A stretch of DNA of 34,449 nucleotides from NCBI GenBank assembly GCA_937900045.1, contig CALCEB010000148.1, forward strand, positions 1 through 34,449, read 5' to 3'. Below are positions 23,498 to 31,417 of the stretch, one piece after another. The stretch comes from an uncultured Acidobacteriota bacterium. GTDB lineage: Bacteria > Acidobacteriota > Terriglobia > UBA7540. The position numbers were made by a program, and so were the translations under genes. Position 1 is the first letter of the stretch; every line of letters starts with the position of its first letter. The notes below the pieces were generated by a model. That model was not told the origin of the DNA. It saw only the letters and a program-made list of their open reading frames with translations, and did not search any database.

Positions 23498-25288
23498 CTA
23501 AACATCCTCGCGGATTTTCAACCCCAGCTCTTCAAGCTGTTCAGGCTCGACCAGCGAGGGAGCATCCGACATCACATCCACGGCGCTTGCGGTCTTGGGA
23601 AATGCGATAACTTCCCGGATGTTCGACTCACCGGCCATCAGAGCCGCGATGCGGTCGAAGCCGAGCGCGATCCCGCCGTGCGGGGGCGTTCCGTAATCGA
23701 GCGCGTCAAGAAAAAAGCCGAAGCGCTCCCGGGCTTTTTCGGGAGTCATGCCGAGCACTTCAAAAATTTGCTGCTGGATATCGCGGCGGTGGGTACGAAT
23801 CGAACCGCCGCCAATCTCAGAGCCGTTGAGCACCAAGTCATAAGCGCGAGCCTTCACGTCACCCGGCCGCTCCGTCAGAAAAGCAAGGTCTTGCTCGCGA
23901 GGTGATGTGAACGGATGGTGCATGGCTGCGAACCGTTTTTCTGTCTCGTCGTAATCAAACATCGGAAAATCTACCACCCAGAGGAAACTCCAAACACCGG
24001 GTTTGATCAGATCAAGGCGCTTTGCTACTTCCAAGCGCAGTTCGCCGGACGCCTCATCGAGATGCCGTAGGGCGGCAGGTCCAGAGCCACCGGCCTTGCG
24101 TCCGAGTAGCAACACTAGATCTCCTGGTTGCGCCCCGGTTTCGTGAGCCATCGAACGGACGGCCTCTGCGCCTAACACCTTTTCAAGCGGCGAATGGACT
24201 TGTCCCTCTGCCGATTTCAGATATGAAAACCAATCGGCTCCTATACTCCGCGCCGTTTCTTGCAGCTTATCAAGCTGTGAACGCGATGCGGATTCAAAGC
24301 CCGGCGCCCGCATGGCCTTAATCTGGGCATCAATCTTCATTTTCTCAGTGGCGGATTCGGGCAGCTTCACTCGTTTCCATTCCAGTGCGAATCCGGTGTG
24401 GGGCTTGTCGGAGCCATAGCGTTCCATCGTTTCATCATAGGAGAACAATGGAAACGGTCGCTGAACCTTCACGTCTACCAGCGCGAACAATTTCTCCATT
24501 AAGCTCTCGATGATCGAAAACAGGATCTCGCGTTGCGGGAAGGCCATCTCGATATCCACTTGGGTGAATTCCGGCTGGCGGTCGGCGCGCAAATCTTCAT
24601 CCCGGAAGCAGCGCACAATCTGGAAGTAGCGGTCAAAGCCGGCGATCATCAGAATCTGCTTGAAGATTTGCGGAGATTGCGGCAGGGCATAGAAGTGGCC
24701 GTGATGGACGCGGCTCGGCACCAGGTAGTCCCGCGCCCCTTCGGGAGTCGAGCGCGTCAGAAAAGGCGTTTCAATCTCGATGAAGCCGTGTTCACTCAGG
24801 TGATGGCGCACCGCAAGCGCAGCGTGGTGGCGCAAGCGGATGTTCTGCTGCATGCGGCGGCGGCGGAGGTCGAGATAGCGGTAGCGCAGCCGGGTCTCCT
24901 CGTTGGTCTTCGTCTCATCTTCAACCGGGAACGGTGGAGTCTTCGATTCGTTGAGCAGCAGCAAGTTCTTAGCGCGGACTTCAATCTTTCCGGTCGGAGT
25001 CTGGGCGTTCACAGTCTCAGCCGAGCGCAGCAGGACGCCGCCTTCAACGCCTACCACATATTCCGGCCTCACCTCTTCGGCCTTGGAGTGCGCCTCCGGG
25101 CTCTCGTCACGGTCGCACACCACTTGGGTGATGCCGGTGTGGTCGCGCACATCCAGGAAGATCAAGTGGCCCAGGTCGCGCCGGCGGGCCACCCATCCCG
25201 TCAGGAAGACGCTGGTGCCGTGATCAACTTCGCGCAGTTCCCCACAGTAATGCGTGCGTTGTCTTTCACCGAGAAGATCGAGTTTCAA
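23498..25288 (-). CDS. aspS: Aspartyl-tRNA synthetase
   Basis: A 596-residue bacterial-type AspRS, a class II enzyme that charges tRNA with aspartate. It has the N-terminal anticodon-binding OB fold (FLTGWVARRRDLGHLIF, 28-44), the QSPQ motif (204-207) and motif 2 with FRDEDLRADRQPEFTQVD. The bacterial GAD insertion and motif 3 HGGIALGFDR lie near the end. I set the start at a TTG at 25288-25286, because AGGAG (25298-25294 on the minus strand) lies five bases upstream and the protein then begins MKLDLLGERQRTHYCG, as expected for the family. The frame stays open to 25534, but those extra 82 residues overlap hisS and are not conserved. Whether it also charges tRNA-Asn cannot be decided from this window. 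Confidence 0.95.
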   Translation of the reverse strand: MKLDLLGERQRTHYCGELREVDHGTSVFLTGWVARRRDLGHLIFLDVRDHTGITQVVCDRDESPEAHSKAEEVRPEYVVGVEGGVLLRSAETVNAQTPTGKIEVRAKNLLLLNESKTPPFPVEDETKTNEETRLRYRYLDLRRRRMQQNIRLRHHAALAVRHHLSEHGFIEIETPFLTRSTPEGARDYLVPSRVHHGHFYALPQSPQIFKQILMIAGFDRYFQIVRCFRDEDLRADRQPEFTQVDIEMAFPQREILFSIIESLMEKLFALVDVKVQRPFPLFSYDETMERYGSDKPHTGFALEWKRVKLPESATEKMKIDAQIKAMRAPGFESASRSQLDKLQETARSIGADWFSYLKSAEGQVHSPLEKVLGAEAVRSMAHETGAQPGDLVLLLGRKAGGSGPAALRHLDEASGELRLEVAKRLDLIKPGVWSFLWVVDFPMFDYDETEKRFAAMHHPFTSPREQDLAFLTERPGDVKARAYDLVLNGSEIGGGSIRTHRRDIQQQIFEVLGMTPEKARERFGFFLDALDYGTPPHGGIALGFDRIAALMAGESNIREVIAFPKTASAVDVMSDAPSLVEPEQLEELGLKIREDV

Positions 25289-25391
25289 TGTCGCTCCTGA
25301 TGCCGTTACGTTTCGCGTAACGGGGATTTTGATCCGATGGCAAGGGCCGGCCACGCGCCGTTCGCAATTCCGCGCGGCCCAAGGGCGGCTG

Positions 25392-26681
25392 CTACGATTG
25401 AACCGGAGAGGATCTTTTCTCCCGTACAAAAGCGGCCACGCGGTCCGGCTCAACCGGGTGTTGCTCGCCGCTTGACATGTCTTTGACCTGGAAATTGGAA
25501 GACGCAAGCTCGCTTTCTCCGATGATGACGGCAAAGCGCGCCCGAAGGCGGTTGGCCGCTCCCAGCATCTTCTTCAGCTTGGCCGGCTCATAATTCATCT
25601 CCACGCTCAAGTCCCCGGCACGGAGGCTGCGCGCCAAGTCACGGGCTGGAATGAAAGCCCGGTCGTCCATCCAAGCCACATAGACATCGATGCTTTCAGG
25701 GTTCGGGAGCTTGCCGGCCTCTTCGACGGCCATCAGCAGGCGGTCTTCACCGATGGCGAAGCCAAAACCGGGGATGGGCGGTCCACCGATCGTTTCCGAA
25801 AGGCCGTCGTAGCGGCCGCCGCCGAGCAGGGCATTTTGAGCGCCCAGGCTGCCGCTGGTCATCTCGAAGGCGGTTCGCGTGTAGTAATCCAGGCCGCGCA
25901 CCAAGCGTGGCATGATGGTGAACGGAATGCCGCGATCCGTCAGTTCCGCTGTGACTCGGTCAAAATGCTGGCGGCATTCGGGTCCAAGATGCTCAAGAAT
26001 CGTGGGTAACTGATCGATTAACGCTTGATCCTCGGGCACCTTGCAATCAAGGACACGAAGCGGGTTGGTATCGGCGCGGCGCTGGCAATCCGCGCAGAGT
26101 TGAAACCTGATGGGCTCCAGCGCACGCCGCAGGATGCGGAGGTACTCGGGCCGGCACAGGTGGCAGCCCACCGAATTGAGCAGCAGCGTAACATTCTCAA
26201 GACCCACGCGGCTCAGAAACACCGTGAGCATCTCGAGCACTTCCACGTCCACCAGCGGGTGCTCGGAACCCAGCGCCTCGGCGCCAATCTGATAAAACTG
26301 GCGGTAACGGCCCTTCTGCGGACGGTCGCGGCGGAACATCGGGCCGATATAAAAAAGCCGCTGAATTCCGCCCAGGTTATAAAGGCTGTGTTCGATGGCG
26401 GCGCGCACCACACCGGCGGTGGCCTCGGGCCGCAGCGTCAGTGATTCGTGATCGCGATCCGCGAAGGTATACATCTCCTTCGTTACAATATCCGTTTCCT
26501 CACCCACGCCGCGAGCAAAGAGCGCGGTGGGTTCGAGGACCGGTGTGCGAATCTCCCGGAAATTGTAAACTGCAAACACGCTGCGAGCTTCGTCCTCCAC
26601 ACGCTGCCACAAGCCGGTTTCCGGCGGCAACAGGTCACGAGTGCCTTTGACGGAACGAATGGGCTGGATCGATTTTGGCAT
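25392..26681 (-). CDS. hisS: Histidyl-tRNA synthetase
   Basis: A 429-residue HisRS. It begins IQPIRSVKGTRDLLPPE and shows LRPEATAGVVRA, motif 2 (YIGPMFRRDRPQKGRYRQF), the histidine-specific RLVRGLDYYTRTAFE and LGGGRYDGL, and a C-terminal anticodon-binding domain. The start ATG at 26681 is chosen by homology. No clear ribosome binding site precedes it, and a TTG at 26759 that overlaps the stop of the preceding gene (TTGA) would add 26 residues of no known type. It lies between the gamma-carbonic anhydrase-like gene and aspS; hisS-aspS pairing is common in bacteria. Codon usage is like that of its neighbours by eye. Confidence 0.96.
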   Translation of the reverse strand: MPKSIQPIRSVKGTRDLLPPETGLWQRVEDEARSVFAVYNFREIRTPVLEPTALFARGVGEETDIVTKEMYTFADRDHESLTLRPEATAGVVRAAIEHSLYNLGGIQRLFYIGPMFRRDRPQKGRYRQFYQIGAEALGSEHPLVDVEVLEMLTVFLSRVGLENVTLLLNSVGCHLCRPEYLRILRRALEPIRFQLCADCQRRADTNPLRVLDCKVPEDQALIDQLPTILEHLGPECRQHFDRVTAELTDRGIPFTIMPRLVRGLDYYTRTAFEMTSGSLGAQNALLGGGRYDGLSETIGGPPIPGFGFAIGEDRLLMAVEEAGKLPNPESIDVYVAWMDDRAFIPARDLARSLRAGDLSVEMNYEPAKLKKMLGAANRLRARFAVIIGESELASSNFQVKDMSSGEQHPVEPDRVAAFVREKRSSPVQS

Positions 26682-26755
26682 TTTATTAATCAGCAAAGAG
26701 GGCCGGGTCTGAGCCTTGCTTCCTGACGCCGCCCTGAAAGTCTCAGGCTCCGCGC

Positions 26756-27277
26756 TCAAGGCCTCTTTTTGCGGTCCGAAAGATAGTTCTCCTTATATTG
26801 CAGATAGTGGCTGGCGTGTGCGTCAATAAAGGCGCGATCAGCGTCTGTCAAATGGCGGATAAAACGCGCCGGCACACCAACATAGAGGCTGTTGGGGGGA
26901 ATATCCGCGTTCTCCCGCACCAGCGCGCCTGCCGCGATGATTGCTCCCTCGCCCACTCGCGCGAAGCTCAACACCACAGCGCCCATCCCGATCAAGCAAT
27001 GGTTGCCAATGGTGCAGCCGTGCAGCACTGCCCGGTGGCCCACCGTAACCCAATCGCCCAGAATGGTGGGTGCGCCTTCCACCGTGTGCACCACGCACCC
27101 ATCCTGAACGTTGGAGTTGGCTCCGATGCGGATCAACTCAATATCGCCGCGCAATACGGTCTGAAACCAGATGCTGGCATTCTCGCCAATCTCGACATCA
27201 CCGATGACGTCCGCGCTCTCCGCAAGGTAGGCTGAAGGGGCAATGCGCGGCTTGCGGCCCGCATAAGTCAGGATCAT
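26756..27277 (-). CDS. Gamma-carbonic anhydrase family protein (YrdA/PaaY-like)
   Basis: A 173-residue left-handed beta-helix protein built from hexapeptide repeats (VIGDVEIGENASIW and onward). The three metal-binding histidines of the gamma-class are present: His64 in GCVVHT, then His81 and His86 in VTVGHRAVLHGC. The LRGD motif (42-45) is also conserved. Such proteins form trimers with zinc or iron at the interfaces. Some hydrate CO2, while others of the YrdA/PaaY group have different or unknown activity. The start ATG at 27277 has AAAGAGGA on the minus strand (27290-27283), five bases away. It is the first gene of the minus-strand group that continues with hisS. Confidence 0.93.
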   Translation of the reverse strand: MILTYAGRKPRIAPSAYLAESADVIGDVEIGENASIWFQTVLRGDIELIRIGANSNVQDGCVVHTVEGAPTILGDWVTVGHRAVLHGCTIGNHCLIGMGAVVLSFARVGEGAIIAAGALVRENADIPPNSLYVGVPARFIRHLTDADRAFIDAHASHYLQYKENYLSDRKKRP

Positions 27278-27905
27278 GCTAATCCTCTTTCAACTCTTAA
27301 CTTGTTGATTACAAATGAATAGATCGGCTCTGCTCCTGAAATCAGCTCAACTCATACATAATACAAGGGTTAGTCGATTTTCAATGGCTTTGAGAGTGGC
27401 TTTGGATGGGCTTGGTCCTCGAGTCGTCCTTTGTTTTCAATGGAGTTTGGGTTTGCCCCCTTAAACAATCTTTTGCACGAGAACCGTCTCACCCTTCACA
27501 TCTGCTCAGCCCTTGTCCATCCCTTTGTGGCGGGAGGGCAAATCCGTTTGGACTGGGCTTGCCGCCGCTTTGTGTGCCCAGACTCCGGGGAAAAGCGGAA
27601 GCAAGCTTCCGCGCTCCAAATGGTGGCGCGTAAACCCCGATCCTTTGTTTTCATATACATTCTAGCTTCGTTCCCTCAGTTTTAATGTAGCGCGGACACA
27701 AGCTACCGGCTCTGATCCGGGTTGTGAATGACGGATCGCGCTGGCGAGGACCTGAAAACCTGGGGTCGACGCTAGCGGCTTTGTTCCTCGCGCTTTCCCA
27801 GCATAGCAGATTACATTGCGGTGAATGAGACGAGTGAGACAGTTTTTTCAGGCAGGACCAACGATGCGGTAGGGAATGAGAACCTGTGAATAAACTCGCC
27901 GTGCC
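27278..27905. other. Long intergenic region, no gene recognised, one perfect palindrome
   Basis: No open frame here has family features or a ribosome binding site. A palindrome GCGGAAGC-AA-GCTTCCGC lies at 27595-27612, flanked by CTCCAAA; it looks like an extragenic palindromic repeat. The AT-rich stretch 27300-27400 probably carries the promoter of the gamma-CA gene, but I could not pick one hexamer pair with confidence. Confidence 0.5.
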
Positions 27906-27985
27906 TGTCATCCTGAGTGAAGCGAAGGATCTAAGCATTTTGTTTTCAGTAAATGCCGAGATGCTTCGCTACGCTCAGCATGACA
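27906..27985. repeat. Inverted pair of the dispersed TGTCATCCTGAG repeat
   Basis: Unit one (27906-27932) starts TGTCATCCTGAG. Unit two (27958-27985) is the same unit in reverse orientation, ending CTCAGCATGACA. About 25 bp separate them. They lie 30 bp beyond the stop codon of the methyltransferase at 28016-29077. Confidence 0.75.
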
Positions 27986-28015
27986 TTTCCGGATTTTTTC
28001 ACACCTTCTGATCCG

Positions 28016-29077
28016 TTACGCTTTTCTTGCCAGTCGGCCGCGCATCGCGACGATGCGGGGACAAATCTGAATCTCCGTGAGTCCGGCCTCCCGGAACCAG
28101 AGACCGAGCTCTGGAAAGGTGTGCTTCCACTGGTAATGCGCCGAATACCAGTCAAAGGTGTCGAGCACGCGCCAATCGGGATCCGGGTCCATGGAAATCT
28201 TGATGACCAGGCGGAGGGGATAAAAAACCGGAATTCGAAACAGATAATAGAGCGGCGCGGCGGCGCGGCAAGCAGCATAAAGCCAACGCGCGGGCAATCG
28301 GGTGCTGATGAGCCGGAGAAATTCGCTGGCGGTTTCGGTGCTCCAGTCAAACAGCGGCGCGAAAGGCCGGATCACCCCGTCCCATCCTCGCGGAATCTGA
28401 TAGCCAACATCCTGGCGGATGACCTGATTGGCGCGCTCGGGGAAATACTCGAACGCATCCTTCAGCCGGTGCCGGGGATAAACCCAGATGGCCACTTCGC
28501 CGCCGGGCTTCAGGACTTCGACGACTTTCATGAATGCCCGGCGGGTATCCGGCGTATGATGCAGAACGCCGATGCTATAGGCAAAGTCAAAAGTTGCGGG
28601 CGGGAAGGGAAGATTCATCAAATCGGCCTGAACCACGTGGCAATTCGGCCGCTCCCGCAGATTCTTGTAAGCCACCTCGGCGGCCTCGCTCAGATCAACG
28701 CCCACCACCTCAGCGCCGGCGAAGGCCAGAACGTCCATGAAGCGTCCCGTGCCGCAACCGGCATCCAACACCAGTTTGCCCGCCAGCTCGCCGGGAGTGC
28801 TTCCCGTGGAATTCACAAAGGATTCGGTGGATGCCGCTCGCGCCGAGGTGTCAAACTGGGTGCGCTGCCAGCGTTTCCATTCAAAGCTGAACGATGAAAC
28901 GTAAGAGTCATTCTTCACAAAGCGAGGGATGCCTCCGCGAACCGGATATGAGCGCCGGCAGTCCCGGCATTCGAGTGCGCCTTCGATCACTTCGTCACCG
29001 GTGCGGGATGCGACTTGGAGAGTCAAAGAAGTTTTGCAAAATGGGCAGACAAGGCGGCTGCCGAAAAAGGTTTTCAT
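28016..29077 (-). CDS. Zinc-ribbon class I SAM methyltransferase, paralogue 1
   Basis: A 353-residue protein. The N-terminus is a Trm112-like zinc ribbon with cysteines 11, 14, 37 and 40 (CPFC...CRDC) and a YPVRGGIPRF segment. The class I methyltransferase fold follows, with LDAGCGTGR (104-112), VDLS (127-130), ADLMNLPF (151-158) and SIGVLHHTPD. The C-terminal third has two hydrophobic patches (about 260-300) that may contact a membrane or lipid. Such proteins often sit in polysaccharide or natural-product clusters; the substrate is unknown. It is strongly similar throughout to the product of 29331-30386, so the two arose by duplication. The ATG at 29077 starts the conserved MKT..GRLVCP block; no Shine-Dalgarno sequence is visible, and both paralogues share CTCCTAT just upstream. 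Confidence 0.88.
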   Translation of the reverse strand: MKTFFGSRLVCPFCKTSLTLQVASRTGDEVIEGALECRDCRRSYPVRGGIPRFVKNDSYVSSFSFEWKRWQRTQFDTSARAASTESFVNSTGSTPGELAGKLVLDAGCGTGRFMDVLAFAGAEVVGVDLSEAAEVAYKNLRERPNCHVVQADLMNLPFPPATFDFAYSIGVLHHTPDTRRAFMKVVEVLKPGGEVAIWVYPRHRLKDAFEYFPERANQVIRQDVGYQIPRGWDGVIRPFAPLFDWSTETASEFLRLISTRLPARWLYAACRAAAPLYYLFRIPVFYPLRLVIKISMDPDPDWRVLDTFDWYSAHYQWKHTFPELGLWFREAGLTEIQICPRIVAMRGRLARKA

Positions 29078-29090
29078 ATAGGAGAACAGT

Positions 29091-29118
29091 GACGAGTGAC
29101 AAGTGATGAGTGACAAGC
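29091..29118. repeat. Two tandem 14-bp repeats
   Basis: GACGAGTGACAAGT (29091-29104) and GATGAGTGACAAGC (29105-29118) match at 12 of 14 positions. They lie just upstream of the methyltransferase start. Confidence 0.6.
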
Positions 29119-29217
29119 CCATCATAGCGCCTCGTGCTGGTTTTTCACCAGGGCGTGGCGCAGTTCGCCGATGCGGGACTCTATGAGCGCCGGAAACCAT
29201 ACACAACGAAGTAAGCC

Positions 29218-29237
29218 GGCGGCGCTACTGCGCCGCC
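29218..29237. repeat. GC-rich perfect inverted repeat at the edge of the vapC fragment
   Basis: GGCGGCGC (29218-29225), TACT, GCGCCGCC (29230-29237). The right arm is also the start of the similarity to vapC, so the hairpin marks the left boundary of the fragment. Confidence 0.6.
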
Positions 29238-29332
29238 TCCGCAAAGAATTGAAGGATCAAAACAATGAGCTTTGGTTGTCTCCGGTGAGGACCTGGGAAG
29301 CTCTACTGTTGAACGCCAAGAGCAGGCGATTC
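29230..29332 (+). pseudogene. Internal fragment of a second vapC (PIN toxin) gene
   Basis: About 97 bases (29230-29326) align with 30985-31081 of the intact vapC with nine differences by eye, around 90% identity. In frame it encodes RRLRKELKDQNNELWLSPV and then RTWEALLLNAKSR, corresponding to VapC residues about 22-52. Only about two or three of the differences change an amino acid, so the copy diverged while it was still a functional gene and was truncated later. The start codon, the first active-site Asp and the whole C-terminal half are missing, as is any antitoxin. The right boundary coincides with the stop codon of the methyltransferase at 29331. Confidence 0.85.
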
Positions 29333-30386
29333 AGGATGGTAGCTGGCCCCGCATGGCCACCAATCGAGGACAGACCTCGATCCCTTTGAGTCCGGCCTCC
29401 CGGAACCAGGTCTCCATCTCCCGAAAAGTGTGCTTCCAACAGTAACGCGTGGAGTACCAGTCAAAGGTGTCAAGAACGCGCCATTCCGGCTCAGGCGCCA
29501 TTGAAATTTTGGTGACAAGACGCAAGGGATAAAACAACGGGATCCGAAATAGGTGGTAGAGGGGGATTGCGACGTGGCACGCCGCGTAGAGCCATCGCAC
29601 GGGCAGGCGGCGGGTTATCATCCGCTGTGCATCGGTAGAAGTTTCCGTGGTCCAGTCGAACGCCGGTGCAAAGAAACGAGCCACCTTTTCCCAACCTCTG
29701 GGAATGCGGTAGCGGACATCGATCCCCAAGATTTCGTTAGCACGGCCGGGAAAATAGTCAAGGGCATCCGCCAGGCGGTGCAGCGGATAAACCCAGATGG
29801 CCACCTCGCCCTGAGGTTTCAAGACCTCAGCAAGTTTGAGGAACGCTTTCCGCGTGTCCGGAGTGATGTGAAGCACGCCAATGCTGTAGGCAAAATCAAA
29901 GGTCCGGGGCGCAAAGGGAAGATTCATAACGTCCGCCTGAATCACGTGACAATTCGGTTGGCCACCTACATTCTTGTAGGAGACCTCCGCAGCTTCACTC
30001 AGATCAACACCGATAACTTCCGCGCCAGCTCGAGTCAGGACGTCCAGATAGCGGCCCGCCCCGCAGCCCGCTTCCAGCACTAATTTGCCCGTCAGATCCT
30101 GGGGACTCCTGCCAGTGGAGCTGACAAACGTTTCCGCTGAAAGCTTTCGAGAGGGCTTATCAAACTGTGTTCTTTGCCACCGCTTCCATTCGAAGCTGAA
30201 AGAGGAAGCGTAGGAATCACTCTTTACAAAGCGCGGAATCCCACCGCGAATTGGGTAATCCTGACGGCAGCCACCGCACAGAAGCTTTCCATCGACTACC
30301 TCTTTCCCATGACGCGATATTACCTGGAGGTTAAGAGGACTTTTACAGGCTGGGCACACGAGCCTGCCGACAAGGGTAGTTTTCAT
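29331..30386 (-). CDS. Zinc-ribbon class I SAM methyltransferase, paralogue 2
   Basis: A 351-residue paralogue of the protein at 28016-29077, roughly two-thirds identical by eye with matching length and domain order. The zinc ribbon cysteines are again 11, 14, 37 and 40 (CPAC...CGGC), motif I is LEAGCGAGR (104-112), and SSFSFEWKRWQRTQFD is shared exactly. The methyltransferase motif SIGVLHITPD differs from SIGVLHHTPD in paralogue 1, where a His becomes Ile. That could alter the substrate pocket. The start is ATG 30386 by alignment with paralogue 1; an ATG at 30449 with AGGA upstream is an alternative giving 21 more residues. A TATAAT on the minus strand at 30484-30479 may be its -10 box, without a good -35. 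Confidence 0.88.
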   Translation of the reverse strand: MKTTLVGRLVCPACKSPLNLQVISRHGKEVVDGKLLCGGCRQDYPIRGGIPRFVKSDSYASSFSFEWKRWQRTQFDKPSRKLSAETFVSSTGRSPQDLTGKLVLEAGCGAGRYLDVLTRAGAEVIGVDLSEAAEVSYKNVGGQPNCHVIQADVMNLPFAPRTFDFAYSIGVLHITPDTRKAFLKLAEVLKPQGEVAIWVYPLHRLADALDYFPGRANEILGIDVRYRIPRGWEKVARFFAPAFDWTTETSTDAQRMITRRLPVRWLYAACHVAIPLYHLFRIPLFYPLRLVTKISMAPEPEWRVLDTFDWYSTRYCWKHTFREMETWFREAGLKGIEVCPRLVAMRGQLPS

Positions 30387-30522
30387 AGGAGTCAAATGGC
30401 CGCACGTGCGAGGTGGCCCAACTTCGGAGGAAAAGGTTGAGCTCCCCATCCGTCCTACACATCTGGCGACCGTGCAGTATTATACATCAAGCGCCGACAG
30501 CATGCGGCCCGGCCCTCGTGGG

Positions 30523-30622
30523 GGTAATGGCGTGGTTTGTTTGCTGTAGCGGCGGTCTGCGACCGGCGTGTGCAGCCGCTTACAGGGCGGCTCTACAGCA
30601 TTCGAGTTGCGCTACGACCGCT
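30523..30622. repeat. REPIN/MITE-like palindromic element, copy 2
   Basis: The left arm (30523-30556) matches the left arm of the element at 20706 with about four differences in 34 bases. It shares GGTTTGTTTGCTGTAGCGGC exactly. The right part ends with an inverted TGCTGTAG-type arm (CTACAGCA at 30592-30599) and a weaker outer arm to about 30622. The centre differs from copy 1 and contains its own small stem. It ends just before the toxin-antitoxin promoter. Confidence 0.65.
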
Positions 30623-30630
30623 AGAAGGCA

Positions 30631-30660
30631 GTTGACCATATTTGTTGACTATAGTATGCT
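30631..30660 (+). promoter_or_regulatory. Promoter and operator of the toxin-antitoxin pair
   Basis: TTGACC (30632-30637) and TATGCT (30655-30660) are 17 bp apart. Overlapping them is a direct repeat GTTGAC(C/T)ATA at 30631-30640 and 30644-30653, with a 13-bp period, and the perfect palindrome ACTATAGT (30648-30655). Operators inside the promoter are the rule for antitoxin-autoregulated operons. Confidence 0.5.
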
Positions 30661-30683
30661 GTAATAGTTCTGGAGGCAAATAC

Positions 30684-30926
30684 ATGGAACAGGTGGCGAT
30701 TTCCGAATTCAAAGCCAAGTGCTTGGCCCTGCTCGAACAGGTGCGCCAGACGAGAAAACCCATCTGCATTACGCGCTTCGGCAAGCCTGTCGCCGAGGTG
30801 CTTCCTCCCTCACCTGCTTCGGAACCAGCGGACTGGCTCGGCTCATTGGCGGATGTTATGGAGATCCGGGGTGACGTTGTATCTCCGGTCATTGAGGACA
30901 CGGACTGGGAGGTGCTGCGCGATTGA
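30684..30926 (+). CDS. Phd/YefM-type antitoxin
   Basis: An 80-residue antitoxin. The N-terminal DNA-binding domain has the family form (V-A-I-S-E-F-K-A-K-C-L-A-LLEQV, then a basic RKPICITRFGKPVAEVLP strand). The acidic, variable C-terminus (from about residue 50) would wrap around the toxin. The start ATG at 30684 has GGAGG at 30672-30676; an in-frame upstream start at 30642 lies in the promoter and is rejected. Its stop overlaps the toxin start as TTGA, so toxin translation depends on the antitoxin. It binds its partner VapC and probably its own promoter. Confidence 0.9.
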   Translation: MEQVAISEFKAKCLALLEQVRQTRKPICITRFGKPVAEVLPPSPASEPADWLGSLADVMEIRGDVVSPVIEDTDWEVLRD

Positions 30927-31312
30927 AACTGCTGCTTGATACGCATATCTGGCTGTGGAGTTTAGCGGAACCTGCCCGCATCGGGCGACGCCTCCGCAAA
31001 GAATTGAAGGATCAAAACAACGAGCTTTGGTTGTCTCCAGTGAGCACCTGGGAAGCCCTCCTGTTGAATGCCAAAGGCAGGATTCGTTTGTCCGGAGATT
31101 TGGCAGACTGGCTGGACCAGGCTACGGCGCACCTGCGCGAGGCGCCGCTGACGCATGAAATCGTGCTGGCTGCGCAACAGTTGGCCTTGCCGCATCCGGA
31201 TCCGGCGGACCGTTTTCTGGCGGCCACCGCCCTTGTTCTGGATCTGACCCTAGCGACCGCTGACCAACGGTTGTTTGGATTGGGAGATATTAAGACTCTG
31301 GCCAACCGCTGA
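30923..31312 (+). CDS. vapC: VapC family PIN-domain ribonuclease toxin
   Basis: A 129-residue PIN-domain protein with the four acidic residues of the active site: Asp6 in LLLDTHIW, Glu44 in STWEALLL, Asp96 in PDPADRFLAATA and Asp114 in LATADQRL. All are intact, so it should be an active Mg-dependent ribonuclease when free. The THIWLW start and HPDPADR motif place it in the subgroup usually paired with Phd-type antitoxins. It starts at a TTG (30923) that overlaps the antitoxin stop; GGGAGG at 30907-30912 precedes it. RNA target unknown. A fragment of a closely related gene lies at 29230-29332. Confidence 0.93.
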   Translation: MKLLLDTHIWLWSLAEPARIGRRLRKELKDQNNELWLSPVSTWEALLLNAKGRIRLSGDLADWLDQATAHLREAPLTHEIVLAAQQLALPHPDPADRFLAATALVLDLTLATADQRLFGLGDIKTLANR

Positions 31313-31417
31313 TATTCCCGCCACATTTTTCGACAATATTACATTCACAGCTCGTCCAGTGTGCTAAACTTCGCACGTTCTGGCCTATCCTGTGCTTTCA
31401 ACCGGAGGAAATATCCT

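Noticed and set aside
24533..25300. 255-codon plus-strand frame
   Set aside because: Antisense shadow of aspS.
27406..27685. Two overlapping short frames in the long intergenic region
   Set aside because: They read through a perfect palindrome, lack Shine-Dalgarno sequences and show no recognisable composition or family.
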